In this document: one piece after another, positions 32,645 through 41,915 of the stretch | Position numbering within the stretch: the stretch's first letter is position 1 | Layout of the letters: each line of letters begins with the position of its first letter | Assembly (NCBI RefSeq): GCF_963676285.1 | Contig: NZ_OY781063.1 | Location: 496,001 to 560,000, forward strand | Reading direction: 5' to 3' | Length of the DNA: 64,000 nucleotides | Source: an uncultured Sphaerochaeta sp. | GTDB taxonomy: Bacteria > Spirochaetota > Spirochaetia > Sphaerochaetales > Sphaerochaetaceae | Notes under the pieces: generated by a model | Told to the model about the DNA's origin: nothing | Databases searched by the model: none | Seen by the model: the letters and a program-made list of their open reading frames with translations, nothing else | Position numbers and translations under genes: made by a program

Positions 32645-33746
32645 GAAAAAAATAGCCTTCATCAGTGCTACAACCCTCCTGCTTTCCACCTTGGAGTACC
32701 TCATTCCCAAACCCCTTCCCTTCCTTCGTTTGGGATTGGCAAACCTCCCCCTCCTTATCATCCTCGATGGCATGTCCTTCGGTCCTTTCTTCATTATCCT
32801 GCTACTCAAGGCAGTCGGCCAAGGCATGGTAAGCGGAACACTCTTCTCCTACCTCTTCCTGATTTCCCTTGCAGGTACCCTGAGCAGCGGTATCGCCATG
32901 AAAGGGGCGAAGCAACTTCTTGGGATCAGGGTAAGTCTTGTTGGCTGTTCCCTGCTTGGGGCCTTTGTAAGCAATCTGTCCCAACTACAGGTTGCTTCCT
33001 GGATTGCCTATGGTCCTTCCATCTGGATAGCCGCACCGCTTATGCTTGCACTGGGCATGGTCACCAGCTTTGCGTTGGGACTCCTTGCTGAGATCTATCT
33101 GCAGAGGGGGACAACGGGAAAAGCGCTCACACAGGGAACCCTTTCCCTCTCCATACCTCCCACAGAAGAAAAGGTCTCTCACAAACACCTGCTATTTGCC
33201 TCTCTGCTTGCCATTGTGGCAATCCTCCTCGCGAAGGGCCTCATCACACTTGCTGTTATCACCGCACTGATGTATCTCCTGCAATGGGTCGCTGGGAGAA
33301 GGATCCGGATCATACCAGCCCTTATGCTTATCTTCTCGCTGGTTGTGTTAAGCCTGTTTGAACCAAATGGGAAGGTATTGTTCAGCATGGGTACGCTTGC
33401 ATTCACCGAAGGATCACTAACGATTGCTCTTACCAAGGCTCTCCGCCTGCTTTCCCTCCTCTCAGCCAGCCAGAGCCTGAGCGCAAGCAACCCAAAGATT
33501 GAAGGCAAGGCTGGCACCCTGCTTGCCCTCACCCTTGCCTATTTCAGCCTACTCACCCGATCATTCCGTGAAACAAAGGGTTCTGTCATACAACGCGTGG
33601 ACCAGGCACTGCAGGCAACGGCAAGTGGGAAAAGTACCGATAAAACTTCTCCCGCCACGCATAAAAAGCTAATCAACATCCCACTGTTCCTTTTCATTGT
33701 TTTGGGTGTACTAGCTGTCTCACTCATTAGCTTAATAGTATATTAA
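32631..33746 (+). CDS. Gx transporter-family membrane protein with an extra C-terminal membrane region
   Basis: 371 residues from the ATG at 32631 (TGGAGG six bases upstream). The first 165 residues, with five or six helices, look like the Gx transporter / heptaprenyl diphosphate synthase component I family (EYLIPKPLPFLRLGLANLPLL at 15-35). A hydrophilic linker follows, then about 180 more residues with four further helices that do not belong to that family; they have an EcfT-like layout (ALRLLSLLSASQSLSAS, ALTLAYFSLLTRSF). A Gx-EcfT fusion is possible. Overlaps the NusG-II gene. Confidence 0.72.
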   Translation: MSQTEKKIAFISATTLLLSTLEYLIPKPLPFLRLGLANLPLLIILDGMSFGPFFIILLLKAVGQGMVSGTLFSYLFLISLAGTLSSGIAMKGAKQLLGIRVSLVGCSLLGAFVSNLSQLQVASWIAYGPSIWIAAPLMLALGMVTSFALGLLAEIYLQRGTTGKALTQGTLSLSIPPTEEKVSHKHLLFASLLAIVAILLAKGLITLAVITALMYLLQWVAGRRIRIIPALMLIFSLVVLSLFEPNGKVLFSMGTLAFTEGSLTIALTKALRLLSLLSASQSLSASNPKIEGKAGTLLALTLAYFSLLTRSFRETKGSVIQRVDQALQATASGKSTDKTSPATHKKLINIPLFLFIVLGVLAVSLISLIVY

Positions 33747-33885
33747 GTTCTATTCAGTAATATTATTTAATGCTTCTGTTGTTTTATTTTTAATATTTTC
33801 CAATTTATTTCATTTATATATGCACTAATCTGATATTTAGTGCATTTCCTTTCGTCATTTTATTCCTTTTATTTTTTAAATCGTA

Positions 33886-33914
33886 TTGACCTTATTAGAT
33901 ATATTTTTATACAT
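33886..33914 (+). promoter_or_regulatory. adhE promoter
   Basis: TTGACC (33886-33891) and ATACAT (33909-33914) are spaced 17 bases, in a very AT-rich stretch (33747-33945) that holds nothing else clear. Confidence 0.65.
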
Positions 33915-33945
33915 TGTAGCCAAGAAACCTAACGAGGAGTACATC

Positions 33946-36612
33946 ATGGCTGATAAGAAACAAACTGAAGAGCTTTTTGCAGGACAGAAAGAACTCCAGG
34001 ACATGATCGAACGAGTAAAGCGTGCACAAGCCAAATTCGCTACCTATTCCCAGGAACAGGTCGACGCCATATTCCGCGCTGCTGCAATAGCAGCAAACGA
34101 CGAGCGTATCAAGTTGGCCTCAATGGCAGTGAAAGAGACCGGCATGGGCATTGTGGAAGACAAGGTTATCAAGAACCACTTCTCTGCAGAATACATCTTC
34201 AACAAATACAAGGATGACAAGACCTGTGGAATCATAGAGGTGGACCAGGCATTCGGTATCAAGAAAATTGCTGAGCCGAAAGGCGTCATTTGTGGCATTA
34301 TCCCTACCACCAACCCAACCAGTACGGCAATCTTCAAGAGCTTGATCGCCCTGAAAACCCGTAACGCAATCATCTTCAGCCCACATCCAAGAGCAAAGGA
34401 GTGCACGTGTGAAGCAGCCCGTGTCATTCTGGAAGCTGCAGTGAAGGCAGGGGCACCTGAGGACATTATCGGCTGGATCGATGAACCCTCCATTGAGAAA
34501 ACAGACTACCTGATGAAAAACAAGCTGGTGAACCTTATCCTTGCCACCGGTGGTCCTTCCATGGTCAAGAGCGCCTACTCCTCCGGCATTCCCGCCATCG
34601 GGGTTGGCCCAGGGAATACCCCTGCCCTTATGGACAAGAGCGCAGACGTCAAGATGGCTGTCAGCTCAATTCTCATGAGCAAGACCTTTGACAATGGAGT
34701 GGTCTGTGCAAGTGAGCAGGCAGTAATTTGCCACAAGGACATCTATGATGCAGTAAAGAAAGAGTTTTCTGATCGTGGTGCACGATTCCTCACAAAGAAG
34801 GAAGCTGACATGCTTCGCAAGGTCATCCTCGACCCAAAGCGGGGAACCGTAAACCCAGCCATTGTTGGACAGAAAGCTTCCAAGGTTGCAGAGATTGCTG
34901 GATTCACCGTTCCCGAGACCACCAAGGTCCTTATCGGGGAGGTGGAACATGCCGATGCTTCAGAGCCTTTTGCCCACGAGAAACTCAGTCCAGTATTGGC
35001 AATGTATAAATGTGACAACTATGGAGAGGGAACCAACATGGCAGCAACCTTGGTTGCCTTGGGTGGTTACGGGCATACCAGTGTCCTCTACATTGATGAG
35101 AATGAGACGGAGAAGGTAGACACCTACAGTAGGACTGTAAAGACCAGTCGTGTGTTGGTGAACATGCCAGCAAGCCAGGGAGCCATTGGGGATATCTACA
35201 ACTTCCGCCTGGAGCCTTCCCTCACACTTGGCTGTGGTTCCTGGGGAAACAACTCAATCAGTGAGAACGTAGGACCCAAACACCTGTTGAACATCAAGAC
35301 CGAAGCTGCCAGGAGGGAAAACATGCTCTGGTTCAAACTGCCTCCAAAGACGTATTTCAAGTACGGCTGTCTGCCTGTTGCCCTTGGCGAGCTGAAGGGT
35401 AAGAAGCGCGCATTCATCATCACCGACTCCTTCCTGTTCACCAGCGGTATGGTGGATAAGATCACCGACACGCTTGATGCCATGGGTATCGAATGCGAGA
35501 CGTTCCACCAGGTGAAACCCGATCCTACCTTGGGTACCATAACTGAGGGAATGAAGCTAATAAATGCCTTCAAACCCGATGTTCTCATTGGACTGGGCGG
35601 TGGTTCCCCGATGGATGCTGCAAAGATCATGTGGTTGCTCTACGAGCATCCGGAGGTTCAGTTCGATGGGCTCGCATTGCGGTTCATGGATATCCAGAAG
35701 AGAATCTACGCCTTCCCGAACATGGGAAAGAAAGCCGAGCTTGTATGTGTACCTACCACCAGTGGTACCGGTAGTGAGGTTACTCCCTTTGCCATCATCA
35801 CTGATGAGAAAAGTGGGATGAAGTACGCAATAGCAGACTATGCACTTACCCCGACCATGGCGATCGTGGATAGTGAGCTTGCCATGGGAATGCCCAAGGG
35901 GCTGACCGCAAGCTGTGGTGTTGATGTACTGACCCATGCCTTGGAGGCTCTTGCCTCGAGCATGTCCACCGACTATACCAATGGATTGAGCCTTGAAGCG
36001 GCCCGTGTCATCTTCAAGTACCTGCCAAAGGCATATCGGGATGGGACGGACAAGAAGGCACGTGAGAAGGTACACAATGCCTCCACCATCGCGGGCATGG
36101 CATTCAGCAATGCATTCCTGGGAGTCTGCCACTCGATGGCACATAAGCTGGGAGCCCAGTTCCATATTCCCCATGGTATGGCAAATGCGCTGCTGTTGTG
36201 TAACGTCATTCGCTACAATGCGACTGACAATCCGACCAAGCAGGCTTCCTTCCCACAGTACGAGTACCCCTCCGCTATCAGCAGATATGCTAGAGCTGCT
36301 GACTACATTGCCATGGTGGTAAATGAACAGGAGAATACTCCCTACATCAAGACAGCGGCAACTGACAGCCAGGACAAGAAAGTTGAGGCCTTGGTTGCAG
36401 GGATTGAGATGCTGAAAAAGGAACTTGATATACCTTCCTCCATCAAGGAGTGGGGCATCAAGGAGGAGGACTTCCTGGCCGTGGTTGACGAGCTTGCTGT
36501 AAAAGCATTCGATGACCAGTGCACGGGAACCAACCCCCGCTACCCCTTGATCGGCGAGATCAAGCAACTTTACCTGGACTGTTTCTACGGAAGGGTGTAT
36601 CAGGAAGCATAA
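33946..36612 (+). CDS. adhE: Bifunctional acetaldehyde/alcohol dehydrogenase
   Basis: 888 residues from the ATG at 33946 (GAGGAG upstream); an earlier in-frame start would lie on the promoter. N-terminal aldehyde dehydrogenase half (about 1-440) with the catalytic Cys in FDNGVVCASEQ; C-terminal iron alcohol dehydrogenase half (about 450-888) with GLGGGSPMD, TSGTGSEVTPF and the iron-binding HSMAHKLGAQFHIPHG. It turns acetyl-CoA into ethanol with two NADH, a hallmark of fermentative anaerobes; it usually forms spirosomes. Single gene with its own promoter. Confidence 0.97.
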   Translation: MADKKQTEELFAGQKELQDMIERVKRAQAKFATYSQEQVDAIFRAAAIAANDERIKLASMAVKETGMGIVEDKVIKNHFSAEYIFNKYKDDKTCGIIEVDQAFGIKKIAEPKGVICGIIPTTNPTSTAIFKSLIALKTRNAIIFSPHPRAKECTCEAARVILEAAVKAGAPEDIIGWIDEPSIEKTDYLMKNKLVNLILATGGPSMVKSAYSSGIPAIGVGPGNTPALMDKSADVKMAVSSILMSKTFDNGVVCASEQAVICHKDIYDAVKKEFSDRGARFLTKKEADMLRKVILDPKRGTVNPAIVGQKASKVAEIAGFTVPETTKVLIGEVEHADASEPFAHEKLSPVLAMYKCDNYGEGTNMAATLVALGGYGHTSVLYIDENETEKVDTYSRTVKTSRVLVNMPASQGAIGDIYNFRLEPSLTLGCGSWGNNSISENVGPKHLLNIKTEAARRENMLWFKLPPKTYFKYGCLPVALGELKGKKRAFIITDSFLFTSGMVDKITDTLDAMGIECETFHQVKPDPTLGTITEGMKLINAFKPDVLIGLGGGSPMDAAKIMWLLYEHPEVQFDGLALRFMDIQKRIYAFPNMGKKAELVCVPTTSGTGSEVTPFAIITDEKSGMKYAIADYALTPTMAIVDSELAMGMPKGLTASCGVDVLTHALEALASSMSTDYTNGLSLEAARVIFKYLPKAYRDGTDKKAREKVHNASTIAGMAFSNAFLGVCHSMAHKLGAQFHIPHGMANALLLCNVIRYNATDNPTKQASFPQYEYPSAISRYARAADYIAMVVNEQENTPYIKTAATDSQDKKVEALVAGIEMLKKELDIPSSIKEWGIKEEDFLAVVDELAVKAFDDQCTGTNPRYPLIGEIKQLYLDCFYGRVYQEA

Positions 36613-36631
36613 GTGTGATTGCTTCTTTCCC

Positions 36632-36662
36632 AGAGAGGACTCCGCTTGATGGAGTCCTCTCT
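36632..36662 (+). terminator. Hairpin at the end of adhE
   Basis: AGAGAGGACTCC and GGAGTCCTCTCT form a perfect 12-bp stem with a 7-base loop, 20 bases after the stop. No T-run, so a Rho-assisted or protective 3' end is possible. Confidence 0.65.
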
Positions 36663-36783
36663 ATCTGTGTACAAAAAATAATGCATCACTAAAAAAATGT
36701 AGAAATATGGTTAAGGGATCCCGAGGAAAAACCGACAACCCAGGCTTCTGTACAAGAAATGCCTCTTGTATTACTATGCTCGC

Positions 36784-37590
36784 ATGTTTGAATGCAAACT
36801 CATCTGTACAGATATAGACGGAACCCTGCTTGATCCAAACCATCAGATCAGCGACAGAACAAAAGAAGCCATTCGCCGAGCCCGGAGAAAGGGTATCATT
36901 GTTGCGCTTGTCAGCGGCAGGATTTCAGAAAGCCTTACCCTGATTCAAGAGGAATTGAACATTACCGGCCCACTAGGGTGTTTCAATGGCTCACTTGTGC
37001 TCGATGAGGACGGAAATGAATTGGAAGCACACCCCATCAGAGAGGACCAATGCATGCATGTCCTATCCTACCTTGCACAGACTGAGCTTGAATACTTTGT
37101 TTTTACCAATGAAAGTTGGTACATGAATGAAATGAATGCCTGGTACGATGTTGAAGTAAAAGCTTCACGCACACAAGGTCGTATTGTCACCCTGGACCGT
37201 CTTTGTGACACTCTGGGCAAGAGTGAGAGACCCTTCAAGCTTTTGGCAATGCATGATGACAATGAGTATATGAGAGTACAAGAAAGAGAGTTGCAGACCC
37301 GATTCGGCAGCTCCTTGAATATCTTCAGTTCCTCCCCCCGCTATATAGAAATTCTGGCAAGAGGTGTGGACAAGGGCCATGCTGTTCGCTCTCTCTGTGA
37401 ATCGTATGGGGTAAATCCAGGAACCGTTATGGCAGTAGGTGACTACTACAATGATATTGGGATGTTCCGCGCTGCTGGATATGCGGTAGCCATGGCTAAT
37501 GCACCCGATGAGGTAAAGGCACATTCCCACGCATGTACCGCCAGCAACAGCGAAGACGGACTGGCCCTCGCCATTGAGTCAGTCCTATGA
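36784..37590 (+). CDS. Cof-type HAD phosphatase
   Basis: 268 residues from the ATG at 36784; the frame opens six codons earlier with TTG, and neither has a good ribosome-binding site. DIDGTL (about 9-14) holds the nucleophile Asp, VSGR (about 43-46) motif 2, and KGHAVRSL and GDYYNDIGMF motifs 3 and 4 with the C2B cap between. The family dephosphorylates sugar phosphates, FMN or similar in the cytoplasm. Its stop overlaps the MFS gene (ATGA), hinting at a joint role; the substrate is unknown. Confidence 0.88.
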   Translation: MFECKLICTDIDGTLLDPNHQISDRTKEAIRRARRKGIIVALVSGRISESLTLIQEELNITGPLGCFNGSLVLDEDGNELEAHPIREDQCMHVLSYLAQTELEYFVFTNESWYMNEMNAWYDVEVKASRTQGRIVTLDRLCDTLGKSERPFKLLAMHDDNEYMRVQERELQTRFGSSLNIFSSSPRYIEILARGVDKGHAVRSLCESYGVNPGTVMAVGDYYNDIGMFRAAGYAVAMANAPDEVKAHSHACTASNSEDGLALAIESVL

Positions 37591-38810
37591 AGCGGATACT
37601 CTCCCTTTACAGAGGGTTGCCGCAGCCGATTTATGTTCTCTTCTTTGCAACAGTCGTCAATGCTGTCGGGATATTCATCTATCCATTCCTGACACTCTAT
37701 CTCACCAGACGATTGGGCTATACCCCGCTGCAAGCGGGTACCTTCATGACCATCGCCTCCATCCTCTATGTCCCTGGCTCCTTCATCGGCAGCAAACTTG
37801 CCGATACCATCGGGCGAAAGCCGGTGTTGGTGGTTTTCCAACTGCTTATGGATCTCTGTTTCATCCTGGCAGGATTCTTTGAGGGAGAGGCATTCGTGCC
37901 CTACTTCATCCTGCTGGGTTTGTTCTTCGATGGAGCGGTCGACCCTGCGCGGGAGGCTTTGAAGACCGATGTTACCAGCATTGAAAATCGTCAGGTCTCA
38001 TTCAGCCTCATCTACCTTGGACATAATGTAGGCTACTCCATCGGCCCGGTCATTGCAGGGTACCTGTTCTATAAAGCTCCTGAGTGGTTGTTCTATGGGA
38101 ATGCTGCAGCAGGCATTCTCTCCGTGCTGCTTGTCATGATCAAGATAAAGGAGAGCAAACCCTCCAAGGAACTGATCGAGGAGAGCAAGGGATGGGATAC
38201 TACAGAAAAAGGTGAGGAGGGAGGCCTTTTCAAGGCCTTGCTCACCCGCCCAAGGCTCCTGCTTTTTGCACTTTCAATTACTTTTTTCAGCTTTGCCTAC
38301 AGCCAGACGTTGTTTGCCCTTCCCCTACTTACCACAAACCTGTTCGGCCAGGCGGGAGCACCCCTGTATGGGAGAATGATGGCGATAAACGGGATCGTAG
38401 TGGTTATATGTAATCCAATTATTGTAAGCTTGCTTAGACGCTTTCACCCTCTGGCAAATTCAACCCTCTCTGGTATTTTCTATGCAATCGGATTCGGCCT
38501 CTTTGCTTTTGCGACCACCCCATTTGTATTTATGGGATTGACAGTGATCTACACGTTGGGGGAAATAATTTCAGCAACCAATGACAATTTTTACGTGGCC
38601 AACAATACCCCGATCAGCCATCGCTCACGGTTCTCTGCAATCCTTCCCATCATCATGGGGACCGGGCATGCAATAGCCCCCATAACCGGGGGCCTGATCA
38701 TCGAATCGTACTCCATGAGCCTGCTCTGGATCACCACTGCCCTGGCCGCCCTGATTGGGGCAACCGGGGTCTTCCTGATCTACCTGAAAGAGAGACAGGA
38801 ACGTAAGTAG
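37587..38810 (+). CDS. MFS transporter
   Basis: 407 residues with twelve predicted membrane helices. GSKLADTIGRKP (about 67-78) is the family motif A of the first inner loop, and the central loop (about 190-215) is acidic and hydrophilic. It resembles MFS drug or multidrug exporters of the YdeG/TetA-like type, but the substrate cannot be told. It is translated with the Cof phosphatase, four bases overlapping, so it may move a compound that the phosphatase produces. Confidence 0.85.
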   Translation: MKRILSLYRGLPQPIYVLFFATVVNAVGIFIYPFLTLYLTRRLGYTPLQAGTFMTIASILYVPGSFIGSKLADTIGRKPVLVVFQLLMDLCFILAGFFEGEAFVPYFILLGLFFDGAVDPAREALKTDVTSIENRQVSFSLIYLGHNVGYSIGPVIAGYLFYKAPEWLFYGNAAAGILSVLLVMIKIKESKPSKELIEESKGWDTTEKGEEGGLFKALLTRPRLLLFALSITFFSFAYSQTLFALPLLTTNLFGQAGAPLYGRMMAINGIVVVICNPIIVSLLRRFHPLANSTLSGIFYAIGFGLFAFATTPFVFMGLTVIYTLGEIISATNDNFYVANNTPISHRSRFSAILPIIMGTGHAIAPITGGLIIESYSMSLLWITTALAALIGATGVFLIYLKERQERK

Positions 38811-38812
38811 TC

Positions 38813-39298
38813 CTACAGCTTTTCGAGCAGAGTTCTCACAGCATCAGAAGGAAAATCCTTATCAGTCTCATGCTCACTGAGTAATTGCTTCAACCATGTA
38901 GTTACTGCCTCACTCTGTGGCAGGATGTACCCTGCTTCACGATAGCAGTCCTCGGCAAGTACACGATTGCTTGTTGCAACGGCATGCATGAGCTGCTTGA
39001 AGAGAGGATCATCACTTGCCTCAGCGAGTCCTCTGGCAAGACTCTCCTGGGTTGCCTTACTCTTCGCAAGTGTAAACAAGCTCTTTCTCACTTCTTCACT
39101 CTTCTGCTGGGAAGCAGGATATACCGAAGGGACTAAATAGATTGCATGACTTGGGCAGGCATCCACACAGAGGCGGCAACCATCCTGGCATTTAGCGAAA
39201 TCTATCTGTCCATTTTCCGTATCGGTTGCACCTGTGGGACAGACGAACAGACAGACACAATCCTTGGTGCAGAGGGAAATATTTCTTGCAGCATGCAT
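38813..39298 (-). CDS. Ferredoxin-like 4Fe-4S protein with a helical tail
   Basis: 161 residues from the ATG at 39298 (AAGGAGG upstream). Two cluster motifs at the start: a CTKDCVCLFVCP form and a CQDGCRLCVDACP form, both with slightly odd first spacing (C-x3-C), then about 110 residues of helix without Cys motifs. An electron carrier is likely. Its start overlaps the stop of the rubredoxin-tailed gene by one base (TGATG), so the two probably pass electrons to each other. Confidence 0.82.
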   Translation of the reverse strand: MHAARNISLCTKDCVCLFVCPTGATDTENGQIDFAKCQDGCRLCVDACPSHAIYLVPSVYPASQQKSEEVRKSLFTLAKSKATQESLARGLAEASDDPLFKQLMHAVATSNRVLAEDCYREAGYILPQSEAVTTWLKQLLSEHETDKDFPSDAVRTLLEKL

Positions 39299-39768
39299 CA
39301 GAGGGCCTCCTTCTGGATGGGGTGGATCTTGAAACTGGGAACTTTGCAGATCGGGCAGAGGGAAGGAGGGGTATCCCCTACATATATGAAGCCACATATC
39401 TCACACACCCACACGTTGGTGTTTTCAAGGAGGGCACTGCCCTGCTTCTCATACCGTACCATGAGTGCCTTCAGGAGTTTTGAAGCTTTCTCACCCCAAA
39501 GCAGTGCTCGTTTCGATCCTCTGTCATTGGCTTTCTCAGCAGCATTGCTTGCTTCTGCATACCCAGTAGACAAATCCCTGTTTACTGCATCGAGCAGGGA
39601 TTGGTAATCCTGCTCCTGCTTGGTTGTATGGTGTTTGTCATAATACGCAGAAAGTTTCCCGAACAGGGCTGCTTCCTCACTCCTGAGTTGTTTGGTACAA
39701 GCTTTTTGCAAATTGGAACAGAGAGCCCCAAGTTCTTCGGCCGACAACTGTCTCATAACGTCTTCCAT
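39298..39768 (-). CDS. Rubredoxin-tailed protein with a degenerate ferritin-like domain
   Basis: 156 residues, GAGGAGG before the ATG. The C-terminal 40 residues are a rubredoxin-like knuckle pair (VWVCEICGFIYVGDTPPSLCPIC) as in rubrerythrins. The N-terminal 110 residues are helical and occupy the place of the diiron ferritin-like domain, but the ExxH iron-binding motifs are not visible. So it may keep only the rubredoxin iron. It is likely an oxidative-stress electron carrier with the ferredoxin encoded next. Confidence 0.78.
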   Translation of the reverse strand: MEDVMRQLSAEELGALCSNLQKACTKQLRSEEAALFGKLSAYYDKHHTTKQEQDYQSLLDAVNRDLSTGYAEASNAAEKANDRGSKRALLWGEKASKLLKALMVRYEKQGSALLENTNVWVCEICGFIYVGDTPPSLCPICKVPSFKIHPIQKEAL

Positions 39769-40004
39769 GAACGACCTCCTCTTCGTGTTGATCGCTTACA
39801 GTATAGCATTCCATGCTGGTTTTCTGGAAAAAGACTCCAGGAATCTCAATTCACCCATTTTCCTGGATATTATATTAACTAGAAACAATCTAGACATGTG
39901 TATAATTTTTCTGCACATTGGTAAGAATCGAGGAACTTGTAGGAAAACAGTATCCAATGACGATTTTCTAGAATATAAAGGTTTGTAGTATCCATACTTT
40001 CTCC
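39769..40004. promoter_or_regulatory. Intergenic region upstream of the XRE regulator
   Basis: TATAAT at 39901-39906 and CTAGAAACAATCTAG (39879-39893, inverted repeat) lie mid-way. AGTATCCATACT (39987-39998) is a perfect small palindrome 7 bases before the XRE start and could be its autoregulatory site. Confidence 0.4.
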
Positions 40005-40280
40005 ATGAAACACAGAGAAATTGGACAAGCAATCAAGGAACTCAGACAACAGAAAAACATGACACAAGAAGAACTCATAGAGAAAGCTGACCTCTCTCGA
40101 AGCCAGCTCTATTACATTGAATCGGGAAGACGGACACCCCGCCTTCCCACAATCCATAGTATTTGTGCAGCACTCGAACTTTCATTTCTTGAGTTTGTGC
40201 ACTATCTCTATCGTTACTCCCCTACCTCTTCAACACCAAGCATCTCATCAATGGATGCACCAGGGGCAACCATCGGATAG
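40005..40280 (+). CDS. XRE-family helix-turn-helix regulator
   Basis: 91 residues. A five-helix HTH domain fills the first 65 residues (REIGQAIKELRQQKNMTQEELIEKADLSRSQLYYIESGRR, then PTIHSICAALELSF). The final 25 or so residues, rich in Ser and Pro, are encoded opposite the 3' end of ilvB: the genes overlap by 67 bases. No effector domain. It is a candidate local regulator of the Fe-S pair or of ilvB by convergent transcription; targets not known. Confidence 0.8.
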   Translation: MKHREIGQAIKELRQQKNMTQEELIEKADLSRSQLYYIESGRRTPRLPTIHSICAALELSFLEFVHYLYRYSPTSSTPSISSMDAPGATIG

Positions 40281-41893
40281 ACCTTGTCATCGACAGGTAT
40301 CTCACAATCAATGAGGACTGCCTGTCCCAGGTCCAGTGCAGCCTGAAGAATCGGCTTCGGATCATCAGTCTTGCTGATACGCATTCCCTTCACCCCATAG
40401 GCTTCGGCAAGTTTCAGCCAATCGATGGGGGTATCGAGAGTGGTCTCACTGTAACGTCTGTCGAAGAAGAGTGTCTGCCACTGACGTACCATGCCCAGCG
40501 TCTGGTTGTTCATCAAGAGAATGATAACCGGCAGTTGGTACCGCGCAATGGTAGCCAGCTCATTGCAGTTCATCTTGAAACTGCCATCCCCGGCAACATT
40601 GATGACGCGAGCATCAGGATTGGCTACCTGTGCACCGATAGCAGCTCCTGTTCCATACCCCATGGTTCCAAGCCCACCACTGGTGAGGAAGTGACCAGGC
40701 TGAAGGTGCTTGAGGAACTGTGCTGCCCACATCTGGTGCTGACCAACCTCAGTAACGGCAAAGAACCCTTCAGGAAGTACGCTCTGCAGCGCTTTCAGGA
40801 TCTCCTTGGAGCGAGCACTCTCGCTGTCCACCCTGATTGGGTATCGCTTCTTGTACTCAGCAACCTGCTCCATCCACTTCGTATGCGTCATGGGATTCAC
40901 TATACGGTTGTTCAGCTCATTCAGCACTACTTTCAGGTCCCCGATCAAGTGACAGTAGGTCTTGATATTCTTGTCAATTTCAGCCGGGTCCACATCGATG
41001 TGGATAATCTTGGCATTCTTCGCAAATGCACTGGCTTTGCTGACAACCCGGTCACTGAAGCGTGCACCGATTACCACCAGAAGATCACAGGCGGAAACAC
41101 TCATGTTTGAGACTTTCGTCCCATGCATACCTACCAAACCGGTAAAACGAGGACTGAGGGAGCTCACAGCCCCAACACCCATCAGCGAGGTACAGGCAGG
41201 ACTGTCGATATTTTCCAGGAACTGGGAGAGCTCTTCACTCGCCTTGGCCCTGATAACACCACCACCGATATAGCACATCGGTCTCTGGGCTTGCTTGATC
41301 AGTTGCAAAGCCTGTTCCATGCTTTTCTCACTCAGTCGTTCAGTACGGGGTTGCAAGGCCTCAATAGGCTGAGGTGAGAAATCAGCGGTATAGACCGTCA
41401 CATCCTTCGGAACATCGATCAAGACAGGACCAGGTCTGCCCTCCTGAGCAATCTTGAAGGCGGTACGTATCGTCTCTGCCAAGTCAGCTACATCCTTCAC
41501 AATGAAGTTGTGCTTGGTAATTGGCATAGTAATACCGGTAATATCAACTTCCTGGAAACTGTCCTTGCCCAGAAGGGGAACGGTCACATTCCCGGTGAAG
41601 GCGACCATGGGGACACTATCCATATAGGCTGTGGCTATACCGGTAACAAGGTTTGTGGCTCCAGGTCCACTGGTCGCAATACATACACCTACCTTTCCTG
41701 TGCTCCTGGCATACCCGTCAGCAGCGTGGCTGGCACCCTGCTCATGGCTGGTCAGAATATGGTGGATTCTGCTCTGATTCTGGTACAGGGCATCATAGAG
41801 AGGCAATACTGCCCCTCCAGGAAACCCAAAGACGGTATCCACGCCCTGTTCTATCAGACATTCTATGATTATTTGTGCTCCAGTCATCTGCAT
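40214..41893 (-). CDS. ilvB: Acetolactate synthase large subunit
   Basis: 559 residues from the ATG at 41893 (AGAGGAGA upstream). Family landmarks are the FGFPGGAVLP start, the glutamate in HEQGA, and the thiamine diphosphate motif from GDGSFKMN to NNQTLGM. It joins two pyruvates, or pyruvate and 2-ketobutyrate, in the cytoplasm, with the regulatory subunit encoded first in the operon, about 9 kb away. Last gene of the branched-chain operon. Its 3' end overlaps the XRE gene on the other strand. Confidence 0.97.
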   Translation of the reverse strand: MQMTGAQIIIECLIEQGVDTVFGFPGGAVLPLYDALYQNQSRIHHILTSHEQGASHAADGYARSTGKVGVCIATSGPGATNLVTGIATAYMDSVPMVAFTGNVTVPLLGKDSFQEVDITGITMPITKHNFIVKDVADLAETIRTAFKIAQEGRPGPVLIDVPKDVTVYTADFSPQPIEALQPRTERLSEKSMEQALQLIKQAQRPMCYIGGGVIRAKASEELSQFLENIDSPACTSLMGVGAVSSLSPRFTGLVGMHGTKVSNMSVSACDLLVVIGARFSDRVVSKASAFAKNAKIIHIDVDPAEIDKNIKTYCHLIGDLKVVLNELNNRIVNPMTHTKWMEQVAEYKKRYPIRVDSESARSKEILKALQSVLPEGFFAVTEVGQHQMWAAQFLKHLQPGHFLTSGGLGTMGYGTGAAIGAQVANPDARVINVAGDGSFKMNCNELATIARYQLPVIILLMNNQTLGMVRQWQTLFFDRRYSETTLDTPIDWLKLAEAYGVKGMRISKTDDPKPILQAALDLGQAVLIDCEIPVDDKVYPMVAPGASIDEMLGVEEVGE

Positions 41894-41915
41894 GGTAGAT
41901 TCTCCTCTTAGTGTA

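Noticed and set aside
35557..36567. 336-codon minus-strand frame inside adhE
   Set aside because: Antisense to the conserved alcohol dehydrogenase half, no ribosome-binding site, and no domain.
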